A DNA stretch of 64,000 nucleotides, taken from positions 2,173,924-2,237,923 of the forward strand of contig NZ_CP024081.1 in assembly GCF_003033885.1 (NCBI RefSeq), read 5' to 3'. Shown here piece by piece: positions 1 to 8,661 of this stretch (position 1 is its first letter; each line of letters begins with the position of its first letter). The stretch is from Pseudomonas rhizophila (GTDB taxonomy: Bacteria > Pseudomonadota > Gammaproteobacteria > Pseudomonadales > Pseudomonadaceae). Both the position numbers and the translations under genes were made by a program. The notes beneath the pieces were generated by a model, which was not told the origin of the DNA, ran no database searches, and saw only the letters and a program-made list of their open reading frames with translations.

Positions 1-34
1 GCGGCACATTCAGCATTGCCGTTTCAGGCAGACC

Positions 35-62
35 GCTATCGCGAGCAGGCTCGTTCCCACAG
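35..62. repeat. REP element (single copy, GCGAGCAGGCTCG core)
   Basis: Copy of the palindromic REP sequence that recurs through the window, in the orientation reading CGCGAGCAGGCTCG then TTCCCAC. It has one T in place of the usual C (CGTTCCCAC instead of CGCTCCCAC). No inverted partner is visible, but the window begins only 34 bases upstream. Nothing else is clear in bases 1-191 apart from the ribosome binding site of the next gene. Confidence 0.8.
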
Positions 63-191
63 TTTTGATCGGGGTGTTCACTGATCCGGTGTCCGCCTCA
101 GATCCCCTTTGGATTTCAAAACTCAGGCAGCGCTGGCTGCAGGTGGGCTCGAAGGCCTAGACTTCGCCAGTCTTCAACCCAGGAACGCCCC

Positions 192-1619
192 GTGACTTCT
201 ATCTTCTGGTACGACTACGAAACCACCGGCATCAACCCGCGTTGCGACCGACCCTTGCAGGTGGCGGGGATCCGTACCGATTTCGAACTCAATGAAATCG
301 ACGAGCCGGTGAACCTGTATTGCCAGCCCAGCGAGGACATCCTGCCGCATCCGGCGGCTTGTGCGATCACCGGCATTACCCCGCAATGCCTGGCCGACAA
401 AGGCTTGACTGAAGCCGACTTCATGACCCGTATCCACGGGCAACTGGCCGCGCCCGGCACCTGTGGCGCCGGTTACAACACCCTGCGCTTCGACGACGAA
501 ATGACCCGCTATAGCCTCTATCGGAATTTTTTCGACCCGTACGCGCGCGAGTGGCAGGGCGGCAATAGCCGCTGGGACCTGATCGACCTGGTGCGCGCCG
601 CCTATGCGCTGCGCCCCGAAGGCATTGTCTGGCCGCAAGAGGAGGGCCGCGTGACCCTCAAGCTGGAGCGCCTGACCGCCGCCAATGGTATTGACCACGG
701 CCAGGCTCACGATGCGTTGTCGGACGTGCGCGCGACGATCGCCTTGGCCCGTCTGATCCGCCAGAAACAACCCAGGCTTTACGAGTGGCTGTTCCAACTG
801 CGCAGCAAACAGAAAGTCATGGATCAGATCCGCCTGTTGCAGCCTATGGTGCATGTTTCCGGGCGTTTCTCGGCCGCGCGCAACTACATCGGGGTAGTTT
901 TACCATTGGCCTGGCACCCGAAAAATCGCAATGCCCTGATTGTCTGTGACTTGCACCTGGACCCGCTGGGTTTGCTGGACCACGATGCTGAAACCCTGAG
1001 GCAACGTTTGTATACCCGCCGTGAAGAACTGCTCGAAGGCGAGTTGCCGGTGCCTCTCAAACTCATTCATATCAACAAGTGCCCGGTGGTCGCGCCGCTC
1101 TCGGTGCTGCGTGCCGAGGACCAGCAGCGGCTGCAACTGGACATGGACGTTTATCAGGAGCGTGCGCTGCGGCTAACTGACGCACAGCAAGTTTGGCAGG
1201 ACAAACTTCAGGCCATTTATGGTCGCGAGGATTTCACTGCCAGTGAGGATCCCGAGCAGCAGTTATACGCAGGCTTCATCGGCGACCGCGATCGTCGATT
1301 GTGCGAGCAAGTCCGCATGGCTGACCCTGCTCAATTGGCTTCAGAACACTGGCCTTTTGATGATGAGCGTTTACCGGAGTTATTGTTCAGATATCGCGCG
1401 CGCAACTTCCCTGAGACCTTGACCGGCGAAGAGCAGGAGCGTTGGAGACTTTTCTGTCAGCAGCGTTTGTCCTCCCCGGAATGGGGGGCGCCTAATACCT
1501 TGCAAAGTTTTGATGAGGCGATGGAGGAATGGATGGCCGTTTCCACGCCATTGCAGCGCGAGGTACTCATAGAGTGGCAGGGCTACAGCCAGCAATTGCG
1601 TAAACGTTTAAGCCTTTGA
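192..1619 (+). CDS. sbcB: Exodeoxyribonuclease I
   Basis: 475-residue 3'-to-5' single-strand DNA exonuclease, used in mismatch repair and recombination. The DEDDh nuclease domain is clear: the first acidic pair is in WYDYETTGINP near the N-terminus, a middle Asp lies around NSRWDLIDLV, and the last motif is HDALSDVRATIALA near residue 180. The remainder fits the SH3-like and C-terminal domains of ExoI, and the length matches the family. The start is GTG at 192, with AGGA at 181-184 as ribosome binding site, and the protein opens exactly at the expected MTSIFWYDYETTG. It stands alone and converges on mvaT. Confidence 0.96.
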   Translation: MTSIFWYDYETTGINPRCDRPLQVAGIRTDFELNEIDEPVNLYCQPSEDILPHPAACAITGITPQCLADKGLTEADFMTRIHGQLAAPGTCGAGYNTLRFDDEMTRYSLYRNFFDPYAREWQGGNSRWDLIDLVRAAYALRPEGIVWPQEEGRVTLKLERLTAANGIDHGQAHDALSDVRATIALARLIRQKQPRLYEWLFQLRSKQKVMDQIRLLQPMVHVSGRFSAARNYIGVVLPLAWHPKNRNALIVCDLHLDPLGLLDHDAETLRQRLYTRREELLEGELPVPLKLIHINKCPVVAPLSVLRAEDQQRLQLDMDVYQERALRLTDAQQVWQDKLQAIYGREDFTASEDPEQQLYAGFIGDRDRRLCEQVRMADPAQLASEHWPFDDERLPELLFRYRARNFPETLTGEEQERWRLFCQQRLSSPEWGAPNTLQSFDEAMEEWMAVSTPLQREVLIEWQGYSQQLRKRLSL

Positions 1620-1647
1620 GTGGCGATGAAGTGGGTAAATCGCAGGC

Positions 1648-1677
1648 ATAAAAAAACGCCAGCAATCGCTGGCGTTA
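1648..1677 (-). terminator. Intrinsic terminator of mvaT
   Basis: Perfect 9-bp stem AACGCCAGC / GCTGGCGTT around an AATC loop at 1655-1676, followed on the minus strand by a run of T (A-run 1649-1656 on plus). It lies 35 bases past the mvaT stop and also sits just after sbcB. The T-run favours the minus-strand transcript. Confidence 0.85.
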
Positions 1678-1712
1678 TTCTGTTCGCATAAAGCGGCGCG
1701 AACCGGTGAGGC

Positions 1713-2090
1713 TTAGCCCAGCAGGGTTGCCCAACCTTCAACCACGTCACCGCCCCACTTGGCTTTCCACTCTTTCAGAGTCTTGTGGTTGCCACCTTTG
1801 GTTTCGATGACTTCGCCGTTGTGCGGGTTTTTGTATTGCTTAACTTTGCGAGCGCGTTTGGTGCCGGTAGTTTTTACGGCGCCACGGGTTGCCTTGCTCG
1901 ATTTGGCTTCTGGATCCAGCATGGCAATGATGTCACGCAGCGATTTCTGGTATTCGCCCATCAGCGTGCGCAGTTTGCCTTCGAATTCCAGTTCTTTCTG
2001 CAGCTTGTCGTCTTTAGACAGAGCTTTCAGGCGTTCTTGCAGTTCTTTGATTGCTTCTTCGGTGCTGCGGTATTCATTGATCAAGGACAT
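1713..2090 (-). CDS. mvaT: H-NS-family xenogeneic silencer MvaT
   Basis: 125-residue nucleoid protein that binds AT-rich DNA and silences horizontally acquired genes in pseudomonads. The N-terminal ~60 residues are a charged coiled-coil oligomerisation region (EEAIKELQERLKALSKDDK). The C-terminal DNA-binding part carries KQYKNPHNGEVIETKGGN and ends in KAKWGGDVVEGWATLLG, the hallmark ending of MvaT. The start at 2090 (MSLINEY) is preferred over a 16-residue longer frame because AAGGTAG lies just upstream and the protein then has family length. Paralogues (MvaU/MvaV) exist in the group, so the exact member is inferred. It is relevant to the AT-rich LysR promoter region at 41 kb. Confidence 0.9.
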   Translation of the reverse strand: MSLINEYRSTEEAIKELQERLKALSKDDKLQKELEFEGKLRTLMGEYQKSLRDIIAMLDPEAKSSKATRGAVKTTGTKRARKVKQYKNPHNGEVIETKGGNHKTLKEWKAKWGGDVVEGWATLLG

Positions 2091-2393
2091 GAGGACTACC
2101 TTATGTAGGACGCGGGTGACAAGGAGACAGTGAGGCAATAGTAATCAGACAGTTTCATCAAGTAAACATTTAACCGATGTTTTATTTAATTAATTAGTGC
2201 AGCCTCGCAAAAACGGCGTTGCAGTTAAATACTGAAACACAGTCTTCACATCTGCTCACAAATATAGCGTGTTGCCAAAGGTCCGGCCCATTGCTGCCCG
2301 GGCAGACAAATGTGCGCGGCGTGTCATCGATACTGCAGTTTTGCCGCGCAATGGCTAGAATGGCCGCCTTTGTGAAGTTCTGGAGTTCCCCTA
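2091..2393. promoter_or_regulatory. Divergent promoter region of mvaT and purU
   Basis: 303 bases without a gene. The mvaT-proximal half is AT-rich (TTTAATTAATTAG near 2185), which would suit self-binding by MvaT. On the minus strand, TTTACT and TACTAT spaced 17 apart (around 2138-2170) are a candidate sigma-70 promoter for mvaT. GGAG at 2382-2385 is the purU ribosome binding site. Confidence 0.4.
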
Positions 2394-3242
2394 ATGCGCA
2401 CTTTTCGGCTGGTGATCGCTTGCCCGGACCGCGTCGGCATCGTTGCTAAGGTCAGTAATTTTCTGGCGTCCCATAATGGTTGGATCACTGAAGCGAGCCA
2501 TCACTCGGACACTCACAGTGGCTGGTTTTTCATGCGTCACGAAATTCGTGCCGACTCGCTTCCCTTCGGCATCGAAGCCTTTCGTGAGGCGTTCGCACCG
2601 ATTGCCGAAGAGTTTTCGATGGACTGGCGAATCACCGATACCGAGCAGAAAAAACGCGTGGTGCTGATGGCCAGTAAAGAATCTCACTGCCTGGCTGATT
2701 TGCTGCACCGCTGGCACAGCGATGAGCTCGATTGCGACATCGCCTGTGTCATTTCCAACCATGACGCCTTGCGCAGTATGGTGGAGTGGCACGGTATCCC
2801 TTATTACCACGTTCCGGTCGACCCACAGGACAAGCAGCCGGCGTTTGCCGAAGTTTCGCGGCTGGTCAAACAGCACGACGCCGAGGTGGTGGTGCTGGCC
2901 CGCTACATGCAAATCCTGCCGCCTTCCTTGTGCAGCGAATACGCGCACAAGGTCATCAATATCCACCACAGCTTCCTGCCGTCGTTTGTCGGTGCCAAGC
3001 CGTATCACCAGGCCTCGATGCGGGGTGTGAAGCTGATTGGCGCCACCTGCCACTACGTGACCGAAGAGCTGGACGCAGGGCCGATCATCGAGCAGGACGT
3101 TGTGCGCGTCAGCCACAGCGACAGCATCGAAGACATGGTGCGTTTCGGCCGTGACGTGGAAAAAATGGTACTGGCGCGCGGCTTGCGTTATCACCTGGAA
3201 GACCGAGTGCTGGTGCACGGCAACAAGACCGTGGTGTTCTGA
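2394..3242 (+). CDS. purU: Formyltetrahydrofolate deformylase
   Basis: 282 residues. Hydrolyses 10-formyl-THF to formate and THF, balancing one-carbon units and feeding formate to PurT. An N-terminal ACT domain (about 1-80, opening RLVIACPDRVGIVAKVSNF) is followed by the formyl-transferase-like domain, with VINIHHSFLPSF and GATCHYVTEELDAGPII, the active-site region shared with PurN. The start follows GGAG by 8 bases. It is monocistronic, closed by a strong terminator. It links functionally to the glycine cleavage operon at the far end of the window, since both tune C1-folate pools. Confidence 0.96.
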   Translation: MRTFRLVIACPDRVGIVAKVSNFLASHNGWITEASHHSDTHSGWFFMRHEIRADSLPFGIEAFREAFAPIAEEFSMDWRITDTEQKKRVVLMASKESHCLADLLHRWHSDELDCDIACVISNHDALRSMVEWHGIPYYHVPVDPQDKQPAFAEVSRLVKQHDAEVVVLARYMQILPPSLCSEYAHKVINIHHSFLPSFVGAKPYHQASMRGVKLIGATCHYVTEELDAGPIIEQDVVRVSHSDSIEDMVRFGRDVEKMVLARGLRYHLEDRVLVHGNKTVVF

Positions 3243-3252
3243 CTACACTGCA

Positions 3253-3287
3253 AAGGGCCTGGGCGAGTGATCACCAGGCCCTTTTTT
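3253..3287 (+). terminator. Intrinsic terminator of purU
   Basis: Stem AAGGGCCTGG / CCAGGCCCTT with an 11-base loop, then a T6 run, beginning 10 bases after the purU stop. Confidence 0.9.
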
Positions 3288-3300
3288 CATGAGGTTCGCC

Positions 3301-3492
3301 ATGACCGATCCATTGGACAAAGCCACCTCCCGAGCCCCGGCGACCCTGGGTGAGGGGTGCCTGAGCCGTTACGATCCTGAAGCGTTGAGCCCGGAGGATG
3401 GCACGGAGTTTCCCGACGCTGCGCAACTGTGGAAACAAATGCACCCCGAGGACGAACCAGCGCCTACCAAGCCTGAAAGCGGTGATTCCTAA
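3301..3492 (+). CDS. Small conserved hypothetical protein
   Basis: 63 residues, acidic and proline-rich, with no membrane segment or recognisable domain (...LSRYDPEALSPEDGTEFPD...). I do not recognise it. The start at 3301 is preferred to the in-frame ATG at 3289 because GAGG (3290-3293) serves it and the earlier ATG would sit in the tail of the purU terminator. Codon use matches the neighbours, and no other frame there makes sense, so it is probably real. It converges on the envelope gene set, with 7 bases between stops. Confidence 0.6.
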   Translation: MTDPLDKATSRAPATLGEGCLSRYDPEALSPEDGTEFPDAAQLWKQMHPEDEPAPTKPESGDS

Positions 3493-3499
3493 AGGGGTG

Positions 3500-4495
3500 T
3501 CACGCCTGCCGCAGCTTGATCAACTTCTTGATCAACGGTCGCCCGACCATCAAAAAGAACACGGGTCCACCGGCGACCAGATAAAAGTAATAAGTCACCG
3601 CCCGCCAGATCAGAATCGCCGCTGCGGCTGTAGATTTGCCCACCATGGGCGCCAGCAGCGCCGCCGAGGTCAACTCTGCCGCCCCGGCGCCACCGGGCAG
3701 CAGGCTGAACTGCCCTGCGCTCAAGGAGAGCATCTGGATCAGAAAGCTCCAGGCCCACTGCAAATCCGCCCCCAGTCCTCTCAACGCCAGATACAACACG
3801 CTGTAGCGCAGGGCCCAGTGAAGGCAGGTCAGGCCGAAGACCTGGAACAGGGTCTGACGGGGCAATTTCAGGGTGTCGGTAAATGCCGCCAGAAAGTGCA
3901 GGATCTTGCGTCCCCAGCGTTGGCGAGTGGCGGTCTTTACCCGCAGATGTCGCAATAACCGAGCGCCCAGCAGAATCAGTTTGCGGTGGTAGCGGGCCAC
4001 CAGCACGCAGCCGAACAGTCCGCCAAACAACGAGAAGGCACTCAATGCCAGCATCCATTCGATGCTCTGGCTGAGGTTCTGGAACAAGGCATAAAACAGG
4101 ATGCCGACCAAGGCGCAGAGGAAAAACAGCAGATCGCTCAACTGATCCATGGCAAACACCGCGCTGCCATGGGCCGGACGCACGCCGTTGCGCGCCAGCA
4201 ACGCCATCAGCGTCAGCGGCCCGCCACTGCCGCCGGGCGTGGCACACATGGCGAACTCGGTAGACATGACGATGCCAATGCTTTTCAGCCGGCCGATGCG
4301 CCCGCGGTGTTCACCCAGCAGCAAACGCAGGCGCACGGAGTTCAAGCCCCAGCACAGGACAATCATGCCGAGCATGGTCAGCAGCAGTGACAAGGGAAAG
4401 CGCTGCACCCGCGACCACATCTCCCCGCCACCCATCAACCACGGCACCAGTAGCGCCAAGAGCAAGGCGGCGCCCAGCCATATCAGCCGTTTCAT
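3500..4495 (-). CDS. Lysylphosphatidylglycerol synthase-type transmembrane protein (flippase-like)
   Basis: 331-residue polytopic inner-membrane protein with about eight hydrophobic segments. It belongs to the UPF0104 / LPG-synthase transmembrane family, which covers the flippase half of MprF and related envelope proteins. The sequence CATPGGSGGPLTLMALL and the later SLLPGGAGAAELTSAALL match the glycine-rich family signatures. The start at 4495 (MKRLIWL) overlaps the upstream deacetylase stop by 4 bases, indicating translational coupling. It has no catalytic LPG-synthase domain, so aminoacyl transfer is unlikely. With the glycosyltransferase and deacetylase it probably handles a glycolipid or lipid-linked sugar. 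That role is inferred. Confidence 0.8.
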   Translation of the reverse strand: MKRLIWLGAALLLALLVPWLMGGGEMWSRVQRFPLSLLLTMLGMIVLCWGLNSVRLRLLLGEHRGRIGRLKSIGIVMSTEFAMCATPGGSGGPLTLMALLARNGVRPAHGSAVFAMDQLSDLLFFLCALVGILFYALFQNLSQSIEWMLALSAFSLFGGLFGCVLVARYHRKLILLGARLLRHLRVKTATRQRWGRKILHFLAAFTDTLKLPRQTLFQVFGLTCLHWALRYSVLYLALRGLGADLQWAWSFLIQMLSLSAGQFSLLPGGAGAAELTSAALLAPMVGKSTAAAAILIWRAVTYYFYLVAGGPVFFLMVGRPLIKKLIKLRQA

Positions 4496-5259
4496 GCGGC
4501 GTCGCGGACCTGCAGGCCCTGGGTCGCCAGCCATTGGACCTTGGTCATCGGTACGCGGCCGTCGTTGAGCAGGCGTTCGAGGGTGCGCAACCAATAATCC
4601 CGGGAGAACCCATGGCGCATGTCGACGGGATGCAGGCCAAGGCGAATGACTGGCGCCTGACGCCAGCGCTGTTCACGTTGATCATTGATGACTTTGGAAA
4701 GGCCACGGCGCCAGGCGCTGCGGGCGCTCCATACCAGTCCCGGAGCGTCGATCGGGGTGAAGTCCGGCAAGCGATAGAGATGCTGGGGATCGCTGGTGTA
4801 ACTCAGTGGCAACTGGCGCAGTGCCTGGCGCGTGCCTTCGCTCATGAGCCAGGCCGGAGCGACGAAACCCTCCAGTGGCCACTGGTAGCGCTGGAAGGTT
4901 TCGACACCCGCACGCAGGCGGGCGAGGGCCGCCTCCTCGGACAGGCTGTAAAACTCGCCTTCGTGGGTATATACCCGGCGCATGAACCAGTCCTTGGGAT
5001 GAGTCGCCGGCGGGCCATCGTCGCAATGGTAGTAGCCGTGCAGCACCAATTCGTCGCCGCGCTCGACCCGGTTGTCGAGCAGGCGCCGAAAACCTGGGTG
5101 ATCCTCCAGCGCATTGGCGTGGTGGAAGTCCGGCACCACCAGCCAGGTCATTGGCACCTGGCCGAGGGCGTCGACAGCTTCGACGAAGGGCTGGTAGTCG
5201 GGCCAGGTTTGCGGCGCCACGTCATGCAGCACCAACAGTAGGCTGGGCGATTGATTCAT
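4492..5259 (-). CDS. Polysaccharide deacetylase-family protein (DUF2334-like)
   Basis: 255 residues. Carbohydrate-esterase-4-like fold: an early metal-binding Asp in LVLHDVAPQTW and a His pair in ELVLHGYYHCDD fit the metal-dependent deacetylase site. No signal peptide is visible, so it seems cytoplasmic or acts on the inner leaflet. The start at 5259 (MNQSPSLL) has GAGGTGAAG upstream. A longer frame is possible but would overlap the upstream gene. Middle gene of a three-gene minus-strand operon; the substrate is unknown. Confidence 0.8.
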   Translation of the reverse strand: MNQSPSLLLVLHDVAPQTWPDYQPFVEAVDALGQVPMTWLVVPDFHHANALEDHPGFRRLLDNRVERGDELVLHGYYHCDDGPPATHPKDWFMRRVYTHEGEFYSLSEEAALARLRAGVETFQRYQWPLEGFVAPAWLMSEGTRQALRQLPLSYTSDPQHLYRLPDFTPIDAPGLVWSARSAWRRGLSKVINDQREQRWRQAPVIRLGLHPVDMRHGFSRDYWLRTLERLLNDGRVPMTKVQWLATQGLQVRDAA

Positions 5260-5275
5260 CGACACGGACTTCACC

Positions 5276-6397
5276 TCAACCATTGGCCAACAGGGGCAGT
5301 TGTTCACCCAGGACGCTGTGGTAGTGGCCCAACAGGCTGTTGACCACCGAGTCCCAGGCGTAGTGACGCTCAACGTGCTGGCGCGCCAGCACACCGCGTC
5401 GCTGACAGCCTTCGGCAAACAGCTGCCGCACGGCGTTGGCCATGGCCTGTGGATTGTCGGGCGTGCATAGCAGGCCGCAGTCTTCGTGGACGATTTCGGT
5501 GAAGGCCCCGGCCGCCACCGCCACCACGGGGATACCGCTGGCCATGGCTTCGAGGATCACCAGGCCGAAGGTTTCCTGGTCACCGGCATGCACCAGGGCA
5601 TCGGCGCTGGCCATGAGCCGGGCAACTTGCGGCGCCGGACAGAACTCATCGACCACCGTAACGTTGTCCGGCACCACGGCGGGCATGGACGAACCCACCA
5701 GCAGCAGGTGGTAACGTTCGCCCAGGCGTTTCATGCACTTGAGCAGCACCGGCAGGTTTTTTTCCCTGGAGCCGCGACCGGCGAAAATCAGCAGGCGCGT
5801 GTCTTCGGCAATTCCCAGTTCGGCACGCAGTTCCGGGTCGCGGGCGGCGGGGTTGAAGGTTTGCAGATCCACGCCCAAAGGCTGCACGTAGACGTTCTTG
5901 ACCCCCAGCCCGATCAACTTGTCGGCCATGACCTGGCTCGGCGCCAGCACCCGGTCGAAATTGCCGTACAACTTGCTGACATAGGCTTCGATGTTGGGCG
6001 TGAACCAGTTGCCCATGCGGTTGCTGACCAGCAGCGGCAGGTCGGAGTGATAGAAACCGATCACCGGCACATCGAGCTGGCGCCGGGCATCCAGGGCAGC
6101 CCATGCGGTGAGGTAGGGATCGCCGACTTCAATCAGGTCCGGTTGTAAATCACGCAGGACATTGCGCCAGGGCGCCAGGCGAAGCGGGAAGCGGTAGCCC
6201 TTGCCGAAAGGCAGGGCGGGGGCCGGAACCTTATAGATCCCGTCGTGCTCGCTCAGATGCGCGCCAGGGATCAACAGACTGTGACGAATTCCGGGCCGAT
6301 CACTCAGGCGCCGGTGCTTGGCATCCAGATAAGTGCGCACGCCGCCGCTGGCGGGGGCGTAGAACATGGTTATGTCCGCTATGTGCACGATGAACAT
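5276..6397 (-). CDS. GT4-family glycosyltransferase
   Basis: 373 residues, GT-B fold. The N-terminal acceptor domain contains ASGGVRTYL, typical of family 4 transferases. The C-terminal donor domain has FAGRGSREKNLPVLL near residue 215 and the nucleotide-sugar motif ETFGLVILEAMASGIPVV near residue 290. First gene of the operon with the deacetylase (16 bases downstream) and the flippase-like protein. Donor and acceptor cannot be read from sequence. No O-antigen or exopolysaccharide genes are nearby, so a small dedicated glycolipid pathway is a plausible guess. Confidence 0.88.
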   Translation of the reverse strand: MFIVHIADITMFYAPASGGVRTYLDAKHRRLSDRPGIRHSLLIPGAHLSEHDGIYKVPAPALPFGKGYRFPLRLAPWRNVLRDLQPDLIEVGDPYLTAWAALDARRQLDVPVIGFYHSDLPLLVSNRMGNWFTPNIEAYVSKLYGNFDRVLAPSQVMADKLIGLGVKNVYVQPLGVDLQTFNPAARDPELRAELGIAEDTRLLIFAGRGSREKNLPVLLKCMKRLGERYHLLLVGSSMPAVVPDNVTVVDEFCPAPQVARLMASADALVHAGDQETFGLVILEAMASGIPVVAVAAGAFTEIVHEDCGLLCTPDNPQAMANAVRQLFAEGCQRRGVLARQHVERHYAWDSVVNSLLGHYHSVLGEQLPLLANG

Positions 6398-6502
6398 CCC
6401 TCCGGTCTGTATTCTCCTTTGTTGACCTTTAGTAAGAATAGATGTTCGGTTGGGGTTGTGGGCGGCGGAATGTCTGTCAGCGGTGTGTCGTTTGAGAGGG
6501 GC

Positions 6503-6580
6503 CTATCGCGAGCAGGCTCGCTCCCACCATGGATCTGTGTTGTGCACAAAACCCCGTGGAAGCGAGCCTGCTGGCGATGA
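6503..6580. repeat. REP doublet (REPIN-like)
   Basis: Two inverted REP copies, at 6503-6527 (CGCGAGCAGGCTCGC) and 6556-6580, where the second arm is degraded (GTGGAAGCGAGCCTGCTGGCG). It lies between the glycosyltransferase promoter and the chemoreceptor stop codon, three bases from that stop. Confidence 0.8.
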
Positions 6581-6582
6581 CG

Positions 6583-8472
6583 TCAGATGCGGAAACTGCC
6601 CACCAGTTGCTTCAACCGCGCCGCTTGCTGCTCAAGGTCTGAGCAGGCGCGCAATGTCGATTGCAGGTTCTCCACGCCTTCCTGGTTCAGCGTGTTGATC
6701 TCGGTGATGTCCACGTTGATGGATTCCACCACGGCCGTCTGCTCCTCGGTGGCGGTGGCCACTGACTGGTTCATGCCATCGATTTCACCGATGCGCTGGG
6801 TCACGCTGTTCAGGCGCTCGCCGGCCAGGTTGGCGATTTCCACGCTTTCCTGGCTGTGGCGCTGGCTGTCGTTCATGGTCGTGACCGAATCCCGGGCGCC
6901 GACCTGCAACTCCTCGATCATGGTCTGCACCTGTTGCGCCGATTCCTGGGTGCGGTGGGCCAGGTTGCGCACTTCATCGGCCACCACGGCAAACCCGCGC
7001 CCGGCCTCCCCGGCCCGGGCTGCCTCAATTGCAGCATTGAGGGCCAGCAGGTTGGTTTGCTGGGAAATGCTGGTGATCACCTCCAGGATCTGGCCAATGT
7101 TCACGGTTTTGCTGTTCAGCGATTCAACGTTGCTGCTTGAGGCACTCAGCAAGTCGGACAAGCGATTCATCGCGGCAATGCTGCGATCCACCACTTGTTG
7201 ACCATCCTCGGCCAGGCCACGGGCGTCGCTGGCCTGATGGGAAGCTTGCGCTGCATTGCGGGCGATTTCCTGAGCAGCGGCGCCTAATTGATTGATGGCC
7301 GCGGCCACGCTGTTGGTGCGACTGGCCTGCTCGTCGGAATTGACCATCGAGGAGTTCGACGCGCTCACCACCCGCAAGGCGACTTCGTTGACGTGTTCGG
7401 TGGCGGAGGACACTTCGCGGATCGAATTATGGATACGCTCCACGAAACGGTTGAACGCCGTGCCCAGAATGCCGAATTCGTCCTGATTCTGGATCGTCAG
7501 ACGTTTGGTCAGGTCGCCGTCGCCATCGGCAATGTCTTCCATCGCCCGGGTCATCACATGCAGCGGTTGGATCAGCAAGCGGATCAACATGCTCAGCAGT
7601 GCAATGATGAACGCCACGGCAATGACCGTCGCCACGACGGCCGAGGTGCGGAAATCGCTGAGCATCGAGTAGGCCTTGTCTTTGTCCACCGACACGCCGA
7701 CGTACCAGTTCACCGAGGGCAGGCCCTTGATCGGCGTGAAGGTCACGATGCGCGTTTGGCCATCGACTTCGACTTCGCTGATCTGGTCGCTGATCTTCGG
7801 GGTGTTCGTCGGGTAGGCTTCGGCCAGGGTTTTCATGACCAGGGCTTTATCCGGGTGTACCAGGATCTTGCCGTCGGCGCTGATCAGGTAGGCATACCCC
7901 ATGCCGTCGAAATTCACGGTCTTGAGGTTGTCCACAATGGTCTGCAGGCTCAGGTCGCCGCCCACGACACCGACATTTTGCGTGGCGTTTTTCGAGGCGC
8001 TGGCGATGGAAATGATCAGCCCGCCGCTGGCAGCGTCGATGTAGGGTTCGGTCAGGGTCGAGGTGCTGCTGCTTTGTGCGCCTTTGTACCAAGGACGTAC
8101 GCGCGGATCGAAACCGTCAGGCATCTTCGCATCGGGGCGAATGATGAAACTGCCCTGGGCATCGCCAAGGTAGGACGCCATGAAGGTCGAGGTCAGCGCT
8201 TTCTGTTCCAGCAGGTGGGTGACGCTGCTCGGGTCGGGGGTGACGGCGATGTTCTGGGCCAGGTTCTCGATAAGCAGGATGCGGCCGGTCAGCCAGGTCT
8301 GAATGTTATTTGCCGTGACAGCACCCATTTCATGCAGGTAGCTGTCCAGGTCGTCACGGATGGCATTGCGTTGCAGGTAATCGTTGTAGGTCGTGAAGGA
8401 AGCGAAGGCTGCAATCACGATGAGCGCGGCGGCTATTAGAATTTTATGGCTAAAGCGCAGGTTTTTATTCAT
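6583..8472 (-). CDS. Methyl-accepting chemotaxis protein, amino-acid-type dCache sensor
   Basis: 629 residues. TM1 about 10-30, periplasmic double-Cache domain about 35-275, TM2 about 280-302, HAMP to about 355, then a long signalling coiled coil with the conserved hairpin tip ([20 protein letters not shown]). In the sensor, R126, W128, Y129, Y144, D146 and D173 match the amino-acid recognition residues of PctA-type receptors, so an L-amino-acid ligand is likely (family knowledge plus inference). It is the counterpart of PctA/B/C or CtaA/B/C, but which one cannot be told. Monocistronic; the last residues KQLVGSFRI are typical and there is no CheR-binding pentapeptide. Confidence 0.93.
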   Translation of the reverse strand: MNKNLRFSHKILIAAALIVIAAFASFTTYNDYLQRNAIRDDLDSYLHEMGAVTANNIQTWLTGRILLIENLAQNIAVTPDPSSVTHLLEQKALTSTFMASYLGDAQGSFIIRPDAKMPDGFDPRVRPWYKGAQSSSTSTLTEPYIDAASGGLIISIASASKNATQNVGVVGGDLSLQTIVDNLKTVNFDGMGYAYLISADGKILVHPDKALVMKTLAEAYPTNTPKISDQISEVEVDGQTRIVTFTPIKGLPSVNWYVGVSVDKDKAYSMLSDFRTSAVVATVIAVAFIIALLSMLIRLLIQPLHVMTRAMEDIADGDGDLTKRLTIQNQDEFGILGTAFNRFVERIHNSIREVSSATEHVNEVALRVVSASNSSMVNSDEQASRTNSVAAAINQLGAAAQEIARNAAQASHQASDARGLAEDGQQVVDRSIAAMNRLSDLLSASSSNVESLNSKTVNIGQILEVITSISQQTNLLALNAAIEAARAGEAGRGFAVVADEVRNLAHRTQESAQQVQTMIEELQVGARDSVTTMNDSQRHSQESVEIANLAGERLNSVTQRIGEIDGMNQSVATATEEQTAVVESINVDITEINTLNQEGVENLQSTLRACSDLEQQAARLKQLVGSFRI

Positions 8473-8661
8473 GGCACGGGGGTCCGCTAAGGTCTTGATA
8501 CGCTAAGCGTGCTTATATATAAGCGCGCAAAAATGGCTTCATAGTGAAAAAAAGCTGATATTTCCTCCTCTCCTTAGGGAATTATCCGACCTTGTTTTCA
8601 GTAGGGTCTGTCGCTTTAGATATCGGCCATGCAAGGCCATAGATTAACCACAGGTGACGAA

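Noticed and set aside
8511..8524. Palindrome GCTTATATATAAGC upstream of the chemoreceptor
   Set aside because: Short AT palindrome with no known binding consensus; could be chance.
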